64,000 bases of DNA from Streptomyces bungoensis (lineage in GTDB: Bacteria > Actinomycetota > Actinomycetes > Streptomycetales > Streptomycetaceae), in the NCBI RefSeq assembly GCF_001514215.1, contig NZ_KQ948860.1, positions 196,083 through 260,082 of the forward strand. Direction: 5' to 3'. The position numbers and the translations under genes are program-made. Shown in pieces: positions 16,723 to 26,179 of this stretch. The stretch's first letter is position 1, and each line of letters opens with the position of its first letter. The notes under the pieces were generated by a model. It ran no database searches and was not told where the DNA came from. It saw only the letters and a program-made list of their open reading frames with translations.

Positions 16723-18654
16723 ATGTCCGTGGTCGACCGGCAGGAGTGGGACGTCGTGGTGGTCGGTGCCGGGGGCGCCGGGCTGCGGGCCGCGATCGAG
16801 GCGCGGGAGCGGGGCGCCCGCACGGCGGTGATCTGCAAGTCCCTGTTCGGCAAGGCGCACACCGTGATGGCCGAGGGCGGCATCGCCGCGGCCATGGCCA
16901 ACGCCAACGAGCACGACACCTGGCAGACGCACTTCCGCGACACCCTGCGCGGCGGCAAGTTCCTCAACCAGTGGCGGATGGCCGAGCTGCACGCCCGGGA
17001 GGCCCCGGACCGGGTGTGGGAGCTGGAGACCTGGGGCGCGCTGTTCGACCGCACGAAGGACGGCCGCATCTCGCAGCGCAACTTCGGCGGCCACGAGTAC
17101 CCGCGCCTCGCCCACGTCGGCGACCGCACCGGACTGGAGCTGATCCGCACCCTCCAGCAGCGGGTCGTCGCGCTCCAGCAGGAGGACTTCCGGGAGACCG
17201 GCGACTACGAGTCCCGGCTGAAGGTCTTCCAGGAGTGCACGGTCACCCGGATCCTGAAGGACGGGGACCGGGTGTCGGGCGTGTTCGCCTACGAGCGCGA
17301 GACGGGGCGCTTCTTCGTCCTCCAGGCCCCCGCGGTCGTCGTCGCGACCGGCGGCATCGGCAAGTCCTTCAAGGTCACCTCGAACTCCTGGGAGTACACC
17401 GGCGACGGCCACGCGCTGGCCCTGCTCGCGGGCGCGCCCCTGGTGAACATGGAGTTCGTGCAGTTCCACCCGACCGGCATGGTCTGGCCGCCGTCGGTGA
17501 AGGGCATCCTCGTCACCGAGTCGGTGCGCGGGGACGGCGGGGTGCTGCGCAACTCCGAGGGCGAGCGGTTCATGTTCGACTACGTCCCGGACGTCTTCAA
17601 GGACAAGTACGCCGAGTCGGAGGAGGAGGCCGACCGGTGGTACGACGACCCGGACCACCACCGCCGGCCACCTGAGCTGCTCCCCCGCGACGAGGTGGCC
17701 CGGGCGATCAACGCCGAGGTGAAGGCGGGCCGCGGCTCGCCGCACGGCGGTGTCTTCCTCGACGTCTCCACCCGGATGCCCGCCGAGCTGATCCGGCGCC
17801 GGCTGCCGTCCATGTACCACCAGTTCAAGGAGCTGGCCGACGTGGACATCACGGCCGAGGCGATGGAGGTCGGGCCGACCTGCCATTACGTGATGGGCGG
17901 CGTCGCGGTCGACTCCGACACGGCGGCCGCGCGCGGGGTGCCGGGCCTGTACGCGGCCGGTGAGGTGGCCGGCGGCATGCACGGCTCGAACCGGCTCGGC
18001 GGCAACTCGCTCTCCGACCTGCTGGTCTTCGGACGCCGGGCCGGCTGGCACGCGGCCGAGTACGCGCGGGGGCTCGCGGGCCGGCGCCCGTCGGCCGACG
18101 ACACCCAGGTCAACACGGCCGCCGCGGAGGCGCTGCGGCCCTTCTCGGCGGAGACGGAGGGCGAGGCGGGCCCGCCGGAGAACCCGTACACCCTGCACCA
18201 GGAACTCCAGCAGACCATGAACGACCTGGTCGGCATCATCCGGCGCGAGGGCGAGATGGAGCAGGCCCTGCACCGGCTCGCCGAGCTGCGGGTGCGCGCC
18301 CGCCGGGCCGGCGTCGAGGGCCACCGCCAGTTCAACCCGGGCTGGCACCTGGCCCTGGACCTGAGGAACATGCTGCTGGTCAGCGAGTGCGTGGCCCGGG
18401 CGGCCCTCGAACGCACCGAGTCGCGCGGCGGGCACACCCGCGAGGACCATCCGGCGATGGACCGCGGATGGCGCAACGTGAACCTGCTGTGCACCCTGGC
18501 GGACCCCACCGGCGGCCTGGCGGCGACCGACCCGGCCCGCGGCCAGATCCGGCTGACCCGCGAGACCACCGACCCCATCCGCCCGGACCTGCTCGCCCTC
18601 TTCGAGAAGGAGGAGCTGGTCAAGTACCTCGCCGAAGAGGAGCTGTACGAATGA
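16723..18654 (+). CDS. sdhA: Succinate dehydrogenase/fumarate reductase flavoprotein subunit
   Basis: 643-residue flavoprotein that oxidises succinate to fumarate or reverses the reaction. The N-terminal dinucleotide fold is VVVGAGGAGLRAAIEA, and covalent FAD attachment is expected at the His of GKAHTVMAEGG. Substrate-site motifs QFHPTGM and HGSNRLGGNSLSDLLVFGRR are intact. Length agrees with the mycobacterial Sdh1 flavoprotein (about 646). Start ATG 16723 follows the anchor gene by 24 nt. The product acts on the cytoplasmic face of the membrane with SdhB and feeds the fumarases encoded at 41861 and 43622. Confidence 0.95.
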   Translation: MSVVDRQEWDVVVVGAGGAGLRAAIEARERGARTAVICKSLFGKAHTVMAEGGIAAAMANANEHDTWQTHFRDTLRGGKFLNQWRMAELHAREAPDRVWELETWGALFDRTKDGRISQRNFGGHEYPRLAHVGDRTGLELIRTLQQRVVALQQEDFRETGDYESRLKVFQECTVTRILKDGDRVSGVFAYERETGRFFVLQAPAVVVATGGIGKSFKVTSNSWEYTGDGHALALLAGAPLVNMEFVQFHPTGMVWPPSVKGILVTESVRGDGGVLRNSEGERFMFDYVPDVFKDKYAESEEEADRWYDDPDHHRRPPELLPRDEVARAINAEVKAGRGSPHGGVFLDVSTRMPAELIRRRLPSMYHQFKELADVDITAEAMEVGPTCHYVMGGVAVDSDTAAARGVPGLYAAGEVAGGMHGSNRLGGNSLSDLLVFGRRAGWHAAEYARGLAGRRPSADDTQVNTAAAEALRPFSAETEGEAGPPENPYTLHQELQQTMNDLVGIIRREGEMEQALHRLAELRVRARRAGVEGHRQFNPGWHLALDLRNMLLVSECVARAALERTESRGGHTREDHPAMDRGWRNVNLLCTLADPTGGLAATDPARGQIRLTRETTDPIRPDLLALFEKEELVKYLAEEELYE

Positions 18655-18664
18655 GCAGGTACGC

Positions 18665-19429
18665 ATGAGCAGCTACGAGGCCCGCTTCAAGGTGTGGCGG
18701 GGCGACGCGGAGGGCGGCGGCCTGACGGACTTCACGGTCGAGGTCAACGACGGCGAGGTGGTGCTGGACATCATCCACCGCCTCCAGGCCACCCAGGCTC
18801 CGGACCTGGCCGTGCGCTGGAACTGCAAGGCGGGCAAGTGCGGTTCGTGCTCGGCGGAGATCAACGGGCGTCCCCGGCTGATGTGCATGACACGGATGTC
18901 GGTGTTCGACCGGTCGGAGACGATCACCGTCACGCCCCTGCGCGCCTTCCCGGTGGTCCGCGACCTGGTGACCGACGTCGGCTTCAACTACCAGAAGGCC
19001 AGGGAGGTCCCGGCGTTCGTGCCGCCCCCCGGGCTGGGTCCCGGCGAGTACCGGATGATGCAGGAGGACGTGGACCGCTCGCAGGAGTTCCGCAAGTGCA
19101 TCGAGTGCTTCCTGTGCCAGGACGTCTGCCATGTGGTGCGCGACCACGAGGAGAACAAGCCGGTGTACGCCGGGCCGCGCTTCCTGATGCGGGTGGCCGA
19201 ACTGGACATGCACCCGCTGGACGCGGCCGCCGAGACCGGGCTCGACCGCAAGCGCGCGGCGCAGGACGAGCACGGCCTCGGCTACTGCAACATCACCAAG
19301 TGCTGCACGGAGGTCTGCCCCGAGGGCATCAGGATCACGGACAACGCGCTGATCCCGCTGAAGGAACGGGCGGTCGACCGCAAGTACGACCCGCTGGTGT
19401 GGCTGGGGTCGAAGATCAGGCGCCGCTGA
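18665..19429 (+). CDS. sdhB: Succinate dehydrogenase/fumarate reductase iron-sulfur subunit
   Basis: 254-residue iron-sulfur protein passing electrons from SdhA to the membrane anchor. The [2Fe-2S] ligands are in CKAGKCGSC and the later Cys of RLMC; the [4Fe-4S]/[3Fe-4S] ligands are in CIECFLCQDVC and CNITKCCTEVCPEGI. Start ATG 18665 lies 10 nt after the sdhA stop. Its stop overlaps by 14 nt with the convergent gene ending at 19416. The preceding 96-aa gene, anchor, sdhA and sdhB form one operon. Confidence 0.95.
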   Translation: MSSYEARFKVWRGDAEGGGLTDFTVEVNDGEVVLDIIHRLQATQAPDLAVRWNCKAGKCGSCSAEINGRPRLMCMTRMSVFDRSETITVTPLRAFPVVRDLVTDVGFNYQKAREVPAFVPPPGLGPGEYRMMQEDVDRSQEFRKCIECFLCQDVCHVVRDHEENKPVYAGPRFLMRVAELDMHPLDAAAETGLDRKRAAQDEHGLGYCNITKCCTEVCPEGIRITDNALIPLKERAVDRKYDPLVWLGSKIRRR

Positions 19430-21002
19430 CCCAGCCCCTGCCGTACTCCCGCCAGTCCGCCTCCGTCGCCGCGAAGTCGACGTAGGCGGCCACGCCGAAG
19501 TTCTCGCGGCCGGCGTCGGTGCGGGACAGGCCCAGGCGGACCCCGCGCACGGCGCCCCGGACGGTCTCGGCGTGCGCCCGGTGGCCGAACCGGTTCTCGT
19601 GGTAGAAGGGCAGGCCCATGAGGAGGTCGGTGGACTTCGGGGTGACCTCCAGCGCCAGGCTGGTCTGCTGGGCGACGTAGCCGCCGTACAGGCTCTCCAG
19701 CGGCTGCATGGTGTCGTACGACATCACGGCGATCTGGTCGACCCGGCGCGCCACCTGCCCGAAGTAGGCCTGCGACCACCACTTGGGGTGGCCGGTGGTG
19801 GTGCCCCAGAAGGAGTGGAAGGCCGGGAGCGGGTCGATCTGGTGGGCCGCCACGGAGAGCAGGGCGTGGTGGGCTCGGGTGAGGGCGCGGAGGTCGTCGA
19901 GGAGGGCGAGGTAGTCCCGGTCGCCGGAGTGCAGGGGTTCCAGGTCGAAGTGGGCGCCCTGGAAGCCGGCGGCGAGGACCTGCCGGGTGGAGGCGAGGAT
20001 CGCGGCGCGGGTGGCGGCGCGGTCCAGGCGCAGGCCGTCGGGGCTCTCCGTGGCGAGCTTGTCGCCGAGCCAGGCCTGCACGCGGACGTGCGGTGCGGCG
20101 CGGTGCAGCGCCGACACCAGCCAGGCCGCCCTGGGGTGGGCGGACGCGGGGAGGGTGCCGTCGTGCTCCAGGGGGCCCGCGTGGACGTACAGGTCGCGGA
20201 TGCCGGTGCCTTCCAGGCGGGTGGCGAGGGCCTGGACGTCCCGATGCGTCTTACGGCCGTCCAGCCAGGCGTGGCCCAGCCAGAGGGCGTCCTTGTGGCG
20301 GGTCAGGGTGCCGGGGGCGGGGGTGCCGGTGTAGTTGACGCGGAGGGCCGCCTCGGCGGTGAGGAGGGGGAGGAGCAGGAGGAGGGCGGCGGCGAGGAGG
20401 AGGGAGCGGGGGCGGGGGCGGCGGGGACGTCGCGCCCCGGCTCCGCCCTCGGCGTCCGTTTTCCCACCCGTACCACCCGTGCCGCTTTCGTCGTCGCGTG
20501 CGGGCGGCCCCGCCGGGGGCTGATCGCCGTCGGCGGGAGCGGGGGGTGCGTCGGCGGGGGCGGGCGGCCCCGGTCGGGCGGGGCCGCCTTCGGCGTCTGC
20601 CGGGGCCCTCGGTGGGGCGGGGTCGCCTTCGGCGCGGGCTGAGGCCACCGGTGGAGCGAGGTCGCCGTCGACGCGTGCAGAGGCCACCGGTGAGGCGGGC
20701 CCGTCGGCGGGCGGTGCGAGGGCCGGCGGTGGGGGCCCTTCGCTCCCGGCGGGCGTCTGAGGGCCGGAGGGGGCGGGCGGCCCCGGTCGGGCGGGGGCGC
20801 CGTCGGCGCGTGTGGGGTCGTTCGGTCGTGGAGGCTCGGCCTCGGCGCGGGCTGAGGCCGCCGGTGCGGGGGGCTCGGCCTCGGCGCGGGCTGAGGCCGC
20901 CGGTGCGGGGGGCTCGTCGGCTGTGCGGGTGGAGCCGAGGGTCGTGGATGACGGGGGTCGGTGGGTGAGTGGCTCCGGGCCTGTCGGGTCCTCGGGTCGC
21001 AT
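19416..21002 (-). CDS. Membrane-anchored GH18-like protein with Pro/Ala-rich N-terminus
   Basis: 528-residue protein. About 200 N-terminal residues are a Pro/Ala/Glu-rich cytoplasmic stretch with tandem copies of a 13-residue unit (EPPAPAASARAEA). One membrane helix (LLLAAALLLLLPLLTAEA) follows, then an extracellular domain that looks like a divergent GH18 TIM barrel: GAHFDLEPL stands where chitinases have DxxDxDxE and VMSYDTM matches the MxYD strand. A true chitinase acid is not certain, so it may bind rather than cleave sugars. Start ATG 21002 has AGGGGG upstream; the frame stays open further. It diverges from the coiled-coil gene at 21089. Confidence 0.7.
   Translation of the reverse strand: MRPEDPTGPEPLTHRPPSSTTLGSTRTADEPPAPAASARAEAEPPAPAASARAEAEPPRPNDPTRADGAPARPGPPAPSGPQTPAGSEGPPPPALAPPADGPASPVASARVDGDLAPPVASARAEGDPAPPRAPADAEGGPARPGPPAPADAPPAPADGDQPPAGPPARDDESGTGGTGGKTDAEGGAGARRPRRPRPRSLLLAAALLLLLPLLTAEAALRVNYTGTPAPGTLTRHKDALWLGHAWLDGRKTHRDVQALATRLEGTGIRDLYVHAGPLEHDGTLPASAHPRAAWLVSALHRAAPHVRVQAWLGDKLATESPDGLRLDRAATRAAILASTRQVLAAGFQGAHFDLEPLHSGDRDYLALLDDLRALTRAHHALLSVAAHQIDPLPAFHSFWGTTTGHPKWWSQAYFGQVARRVDQIAVMSYDTMQPLESLYGGYVAQQTSLALEVTPKSTDLLMGLPFYHENRFGHRAHAETVRGAVRGVRLGLSRTDAGRENFGVAAYVDFAATEADWREYGRGWVSGA
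20833..20910. repeat. 39-bp perfect tandem repeat (two copies) inside the GH18-like gene
   Basis: Two identical 39-bp units (20833-20871 and 20872-20910), followed by a partial third, encode two EPPAPAASARAEA units on the minus strand. The length is a multiple of three, so copy-number change keeps the frame. It is typical slippage sequence in a disordered linker. Confidence 0.9.
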
Positions 21003-21088
21003 GTGCACTTCTGCCCCCTGTCCTTCTCGTCCCCCACCCGTGTCCGCCCCGCTCGCGGAGGCGCCTAGCTGCCCATACGCTCCGAAAC

Positions 21089-22657
21089 GTGACGCCGTTC
21101 CTGATCCGGGGCCGCCCCCGGCGCGCCACCGCGCACATACGGGTGCGGGTGGTGCACTCCGTGCTGGGCGCGCTCGCCGGGACGGGGTGGCTGGTGTTGC
21201 CCTTGATGACGGGTGGGGGCGGTGATCCGGTTCCCGCCGCCCCGGAGCGGACGGTCGCCGGTGCCGTCGCGCCTCGGCAGGACGAGATGTCCGGTGCCGA
21301 CCTCGTCCTGCCCCTCGTGGCCGTCGGCGCGGCCGGCGTGCTGGCCGGTTACAGCTACCTGCGCCGCACCCGGCGGGCCCGGACCCGGACGACGCCGGGT
21401 GTGGTGTCGGCGGCGCCGCCCGTGCCCACCGTGCACGAGGCGGAGCGGCAGGCCCGAGCGGCACTGGTGCTGGCCGACGACTGCGTGCGCGGCAGCGAAG
21501 AAGAACTGGCGTTCGTGCGGGCGCTGTTCCCGGCCGAGGCGGTCGAGCCGTTCGCGCACGCGCTGCGGGCCGCGGAGACCGAGCTGGCGGCGGCGTTCGC
21601 CATCTGGCGTCGATACGAGGAGGGCGTTCCCGGGGACGCGGCCGCCCGGCGGCAGGCACTGGTGGGTGTGGTCGGGCGGTGTGCGGAGGCGGGGCGGCTG
21701 CTGGACGCGCGGGCGGCGGAGCTGGACCGGCTGCGGGGTCTGGAACAGGGGGTGGGCGAGGCGCTGGAGGTCGCCGAGGCCCGGTTCCGGGAGCTGACGG
21801 CCCGGACGGCGGCGGCCCAGACCACGGCCGCCCGGTTGCAGGAGCGCTACGGCGCCTCGGCCGGGGCGCCGGTCACGGGGTACGTCGAACAGGCCAAGGA
21901 CCGGCTGGTGTTCGCCACCGGCCGGCTCAACGAGGCCCGCCAGGCGGCCGACGCGGGTGACGGGGCCCGGGCGGCCCGGCAGCTGCGCGCCGCCGAGGGC
22001 GGGGTCACCCAGGCCGGCGTCCTGGTGGGCGGGGTCGAGGGGCTCGCCGCCCGGCTGCGGGAGGCCGCCGGTCTGGTGCCGGCCGCGCTGACCGGCGCCG
22101 AGGCGGACATCGCCGAAGCCCGCAAGGGCGGCGGGGCCGGGCGGCTGGCCGATGGGGAAAGGCACGCCCGGCTCGCGCACGCCGACGCCGTCCTGTCGGC
22201 CGTACGCGCCGAACTGACCGGCGGGGCGTACGACCCGCTGGACGCCCTGCGGCGCGTCACCCGGGCCGTGGAGCGCCTGGAGGTCGGGCGGTCGGGGGTG
22301 ATGGACGCCGCCGCCGGGCTCGTGGCGCGCGCCGCGGTCGGCGCGGCCGGGGACTACGTCGCCGTCCACCGGGCGGCGGTGGGCGCACCGGCCCGGGCGC
22401 GGCTGGCGGAGGCGGTGCGGGCCCTCGGCGCGGGGGCCGCGCGGGGTGCCGAGGTGGAGGAGCCGGCCCGGCAGGCGCGGGAGCTGGCGGAGCGGGACGT
22501 CCGGACGCACGGCAACCCGTACGCCGGGGCGGACGGCCACGCGGCCGGTGTCGCCGGTGCCGTGCTCGGCGGGATCCTGCTCGCCGAGGAACCGGACGCG
22601 GGCCCGCCGGTGAGCTTCGGCGGCCCGGAGACCCGGGGCCGCCGCCGGCTGCCGTAG
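21089..22657 (+). CDS. Membrane protein with long coiled-coil region, unknown function
   Basis: About 522 residues from GTG 21089 (VTPFLIRG). There are two hydrophobic segments near the N-terminus (VLGALAGTGWLVLPLM; LVLPLVAVGAAGVLAGYSYL), then a basic RRTRRARTR patch and some 400 residues of Ala/Glu/Arg-rich helix with likely coiled coils (RAAETELAAAFAIWRR, EQAKDRLVFATGRLNEARQAAD). The end is Gly/Ala rich (HAAGVAGAVLGGILL). It resembles the C-terminal half of actinobacterial TPM-domain membrane proteins but lacks a recognisable TPM domain. The frame stays open upstream to 20969 without similarity. Confidence 0.65.
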   Translation: MTPFLIRGRPRRATAHIRVRVVHSVLGALAGTGWLVLPLMTGGGGDPVPAAPERTVAGAVAPRQDEMSGADLVLPLVAVGAAGVLAGYSYLRRTRRARTRTTPGVVSAAPPVPTVHEAERQARAALVLADDCVRGSEEELAFVRALFPAEAVEPFAHALRAAETELAAAFAIWRRYEEGVPGDAAARRQALVGVVGRCAEAGRLLDARAAELDRLRGLEQGVGEALEVAEARFRELTARTAAAQTTAARLQERYGASAGAPVTGYVEQAKDRLVFATGRLNEARQAADAGDGARAARQLRAAEGGVTQAGVLVGGVEGLAARLREAAGLVPAALTGAEADIAEARKGGGAGRLADGERHARLAHADAVLSAVRAELTGGAYDPLDALRRVTRAVERLEVGRSGVMDAAAGLVARAAVGAAGDYVAVHRAAVGAPARARLAEAVRALGAGAARGAEVEEPARQARELAERDVRTHGNPYAGADGHAAGVAGAVLGGILLAEEPDAGPPVSFGGPETRGRRRLP

Positions 22658-22722
22658 GACGCGCCAGGCGTCGCGGGGCCGGCGGTAGTCGCCAGGCAGG
22701 TCCCACGGACCGGGCGTCCGCG

Positions 22723-25359
22723 TCAGAACAGGCTCAGCAGGGCCTCCGCCGGGTCGGTCAGCCCGTTCTCCCCTCCGGGGAGCGGCAGTTCGAACCACAC
22801 CGTCTTGCCGCGGGGCGTCCGCCGGGATCCCCAGGCGGCGCTGAGCAGTCCGACCAGTTGCAGGCCGCGGCCGCCCTCGTCGGTGTCGCGGGCCCGCCGC
22901 CGGCGCGGCTGGACCAGCCCGGAGTCCCACACCTCGCAGACCAGGGTGCGGTCCAGCAGCAGCCGCAGCCTGATCTCCCCCTCGCCGTACCGCAGCGCGT
23001 TGGTCACCAGCTCGCTCACCAGCAGTTCGGTGGTGTCGACGAGCGGTTCCAGCTCCCAGGCGACCAGCTGGGCCCGGGCGTACTCACGGGCCCGCCCCAC
23101 GCTCCGCGGCTCGCGCGGCAGGGTCCAGTCGCCGACGGACTCGGCGGGCAGCCCCTGCACCCGGGCCATCAGCAGCGCGATGTCGTCCTCGCCGTGATGG
23201 GTGTCCAGGGTGTTGAGCACGTGGTCGCAGACGTCCTCGAGGTTTCGATGGGTGTCGGCGCGCAGCGCCGTCGTTGAGGGGTGGTGGTCGGGTGACGGGT
23301 GGGCGGGGTCGGTCAGCGCGCCGACGAACGCCTGGAGGCCCTCGTCGAGCGGGTGGTCGCGGGACTCGACCAGGCCGTCCGTGTAGAGGGCGAGCAGCGC
23401 GCCCTCGGGGAGTTCGACCTCGACCTCCTCGAAGGGTTCGCCGCCCACGCCGAGCGGCATGCCGGGCGGCACGTCGAGCATCAGGGCCGCCTCACCGGGC
23501 TCCACCAGCACCGGGGGCAGGTGGCCGGCGTTGGCGAAGGTGCAGCGTCTGGTGACGGAGTCGTAGACGGCGTACACGCAGGTCGCGAGGTACACCTCGG
23601 AGAGGTCGGCGTCGCGCGGCTGGCGTGCCGTGCGGGTGGCCTGCTGGACGCCTCCGGGCGTGCCGAGGCCGCGGGCGATCTCGTCCAGCGCCGAGAGCAC
23701 CTCGGCCGGTTCGAGGTCCAGCAGCGCCAGCGTGCGTACGGCCGTGCGGAGTTCGCCCATCGCGACGGCCGCCCGCAGGCCGCGCCCCATGACGTCACCG
23801 ACCACCAGCGCGGTGCGGTGGCCGGGGAGTTCGATGACGTCGAACCAGTCGCCGCCGACCTCGGTGGCCGCGTTGCCGGGCAGGTAGCGGCAGGCGATGT
23901 CCAGGCCGGAGGCCTCGGGGTCGCCGGGCGGGAGCAGGGAGCGCTGCAGGATCAGCGCGCGTTCGTGCTCGCGGCGGTACAGGCGCGCATTGTCGATGCA
24001 GACGGCGGCGCGTGCGGCCAGTTCGACCGCGAGGTCCCGGTCGCGTTCGCCGAACGGCTCGCTGCCCTTGGTCCGCGCGAACTGCACGAGGCCGACGACG
24101 GTGTCGTGGGCGACCATCGGCACGGCCAGCGTGGACTGCACGAGCCCGCCGTCCTCCGCGGGAACGCTCTGCGGACGGGCGGTGCGCAGGGCGTCCGCGC
24201 ACGGCGAGTTGAACGGAAAGTGGTGGACGGCGCCGACCGCGACGGGTTCGCCGGAGCCGCTGAAGGGCGCGTCGGAGACGGCGCTGGCGAAGGCGACGCG
24301 GCGCAGTTCCGCGCTGCCGTCGGCGAGGCCGGGCGGGGTCTCGTCGCCGGTGAGCAGGCCCTGGTAGAGGTCGACGGTGGCGAGGTCGCAGAAGCCGGGG
24401 ACCACGACGTCGAGGAGTTCGCGGGCCGTGGTCTCCAGGTCGAGGGAGTTGCCTATGCGGGCTCCGGCCTCGTTGAGCAGTGCGAGGTTGCGCCGGGCGG
24501 CGGCGGCCTCGCGGGCGGCGGCGCGGCGGGCGGTGATGTCGGTGCCGAGCCAGGCGATGCCGATGGGCCGGCCGCTGCCGCTGTGCACGCGGTAGAGGTT
24601 GATGGACCAGTGCCGGCGCTCGTCGGAGCCGGGGACGAAGCCGGTGACGTGCATGTCGGTGATGGAGTCGCCGGTCTCCAGGACCCGGCGCAGGGTGGCC
24701 GAAACCCGCTCCGCCTCGCTGCGCGGCAGGTAGTCGTGAACCCCCTTGCCGCGGTGGTCGTCGGGGGTTCCGCCGAAGATGGAGGCGAACCGCATGTTGG
24801 CCCGACGGACCCTCAGGTCGCCGTCGATGAGCAGGAACCCGAACGGGGATTGGCCGAATATCGCCTGTGAGGCCGCGAGGTCGGTCTCGATGCTGCGCAG
24901 GGTGCGGACGTCGACGACGATGCAGACGGCGGCCTTGTCGCCCTCGGCGGTCCGGGTGGGCATGACGTAGACCTCGGCGAGCCCCTCCTCGCCGCGTCCG
25001 CCGTCCGCCCGGTCGGGCATCCGGAAGGGGACCACGCCGGTCCACTCCCGCCCGTCGAGGATCTCGGCCATCTTGCGCTGGCTGCGCTCGCGCAGATCGG
25101 GGTCGATGAAGGCCTCGATCGGGTCCATGCCGACGGCCCGTTCGGCGGGGATGCCGAAGATCTGCTCGGCGCGGAGGCTCCACTGCTCGACGAGTCCGCC
25201 GGGGTTGATGGAGAAGGACGCGACCCTGATGTAGTCGTACATCGAGCCGGGCGGACTGCTCTGCCACATGGCGTCGCCGGGTCCGGCCTCCGTGGCCTGG
25301 CCCCTCGCGCCGCCCGACGGGTCCTCGGACTCCGTGGCCTTCGCTGGTATCTCGCTCAC
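22723..25359 (-). CDS. PAS-PAS-GAF-SpoIIE phosphatase with C-terminal HATPase domain
   Basis: 878-residue cytoplasmic signalling protein. Two PAS-like domains (about 45-165 and 170-295), a GAF domain (about 310-480), a PP2C/SpoIIE phosphatase domain (about 500-730; EVGGDWFDVI and VVGDVMGRGL carry metal-binding Asp residues) and an RsbW-like HATPase domain (about 745-865; LLVSELVTNALRYG, GGRGLQLV) follow in order. It could dephosphorylate an anti-anti-sigma factor and also act as an anti-sigma kinase in one chain. Start GTG 25359 has GGAGGGG 9 nt upstream; the longer open frame to 25806 is rejected. Sensor ligand and target sigma factor are unknown. Confidence 0.88.
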   Translation of the reverse strand: MSEIPAKATESEDPSGGARGQATEAGPGDAMWQSSPPGSMYDYIRVASFSINPGGLVEQWSLRAEQIFGIPAERAVGMDPIEAFIDPDLRERSQRKMAEILDGREWTGVVPFRMPDRADGGRGEEGLAEVYVMPTRTAEGDKAAVCIVVDVRTLRSIETDLAASQAIFGQSPFGFLLIDGDLRVRRANMRFASIFGGTPDDHRGKGVHDYLPRSEAERVSATLRRVLETGDSITDMHVTGFVPGSDERRHWSINLYRVHSGSGRPIGIAWLGTDITARRAAAREAAAARRNLALLNEAGARIGNSLDLETTARELLDVVVPGFCDLATVDLYQGLLTGDETPPGLADGSAELRRVAFASAVSDAPFSGSGEPVAVGAVHHFPFNSPCADALRTARPQSVPAEDGGLVQSTLAVPMVAHDTVVGLVQFARTKGSEPFGERDRDLAVELAARAAVCIDNARLYRREHERALILQRSLLPPGDPEASGLDIACRYLPGNAATEVGGDWFDVIELPGHRTALVVGDVMGRGLRAAVAMGELRTAVRTLALLDLEPAEVLSALDEIARGLGTPGGVQQATRTARQPRDADLSEVYLATCVYAVYDSVTRRCTFANAGHLPPVLVEPGEAALMLDVPPGMPLGVGGEPFEEVEVELPEGALLALYTDGLVESRDHPLDEGLQAFVGALTDPAHPSPDHHPSTTALRADTHRNLEDVCDHVLNTLDTHHGEDDIALLMARVQGLPAESVGDWTLPREPRSVGRAREYARAQLVAWELEPLVDTTELLVSELVTNALRYGEGEIRLRLLLDRTLVCEVWDSGLVQPRRRRARDTDEGGRGLQLVGLLSAAWGSRRTPRGKTVWFELPLPGGENGLTDPAEALLSLF

Positions 25360-25621
25360 GCGAACCGTCCCCTCCAGCTCACCGCGCCCGGTACCGGTCA
25401 CCGAAGGCGGCTGCCCGCAGTATCCAGCACTACGGCGCCGCACGACACGGTGTTCACGATCACAGCTCGGTCCAGGCGCTTTTCGGACCGGGCCGCGACA
25501 ACACTTCCAGTCTTCTAACCAGGGAACACGCCCTCGAATCCCGGAGTTCCGTCGCTGTCCCGGCACCCGGTCGCGCGCCCGCTCGCGCCGTGGACGGCAC
25601 ACGGCGCGCTGTACACCCGGT

Positions 25622-26050
25622 TCACCCGGGCACCGCCAGTTCGAACCAGACGGTCTTTCCGGCGTCGCCGGGCCGGGTGCCCCAGCGGCGCGAGGAGCCG
25701 GCCACCAACTGCAGGCCACGGCCGCTCTCGTCCTCCGGGTCGGCGGCGCGTTCGCGGGGCAGGTCGGGGAGCGGGTCGGACACCTCGACCAGCAGCGCGC
25801 CGTCAAGACGGGCCGGGCGCACCAGCCGTACGCCGATGGGACCGGTGGCGTACCGCAGGGAATTGGTCACCAGCTCGCTGACCAGCAGGGCGGTGAGGTC
25901 GGCGAGGGCGTCGAGGTCCCAGCCGTGCAGCTGGCCGCGGACCGCCTCGCGGGCGGAGCGCACGGCGTCCGGCTCCGCGGGAAAGAACCACTCGGCGCAG
26001 TCGCCATCGGTGTCGATCACGCCGATCACTTCCCAGGCCAGTGAGTCCAC
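25622..26050 (-). CDS. Anti-sigma-type HATPase domain protein (RsbW-like)
   Basis: 142-residue single-domain protein of the HATPase_c_2 family. The N box is LLVSELVTNSLRY, the G1-like segment ESGRGLQLV, and the last strand GKTVWFELAVPG. It is closely similar to the C-terminal domain of the neighbouring 878-residue phosphatase, so it may have arisen from it or compete with it. Start is GTG 26050; no ATG fits. A GTAT-N15-GGGTAT element (26082-26106, minus strand) lies 32 nt upstream and resembles SigB-type promoters. It may be a serine kinase that binds a sigma factor or an anti-anti-sigma factor. Confidence 0.85.
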   Translation of the reverse strand: MDSLAWEVIGVIDTDGDCAEWFFPAEPDAVRSAREAVRGQLHGWDLDALADLTALLVSELVTNSLRYATGPIGVRLVRPARLDGALLVEVSDPLPDLPRERAADPEDESGRGLQLVAGSSRRWGTRPGDAGKTVWFELAVPG

Positions 26051-26081
26051 TCATGTCCGGATCAATGGGGCTACTGGGCAC

Positions 26082-26106
26082 ATACCCGGTATCGGGGGCG
26101 CAATAC
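26082..26106 (-). promoter_or_regulatory. Candidate SigB-like promoter for the HATPase gene
   Basis: On the minus strand GTAT (26106-26103), a 15-nt spacer, and GGGTAT (26087-26082) match the Streptomyces SigB-group pattern (GNNTN14-16GGGTAC/T). The -10 is 32 nt from the GTG start of the RsbW-like gene. Read by eye only. Confidence 0.45.
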
Positions 26107-26179
26107 CGCACGAGGGGGCGCGTGATGGCACGAACGGGGTACGAGCCGGTTCGCGCATCCGGCGCATGGACCGGTGCTC

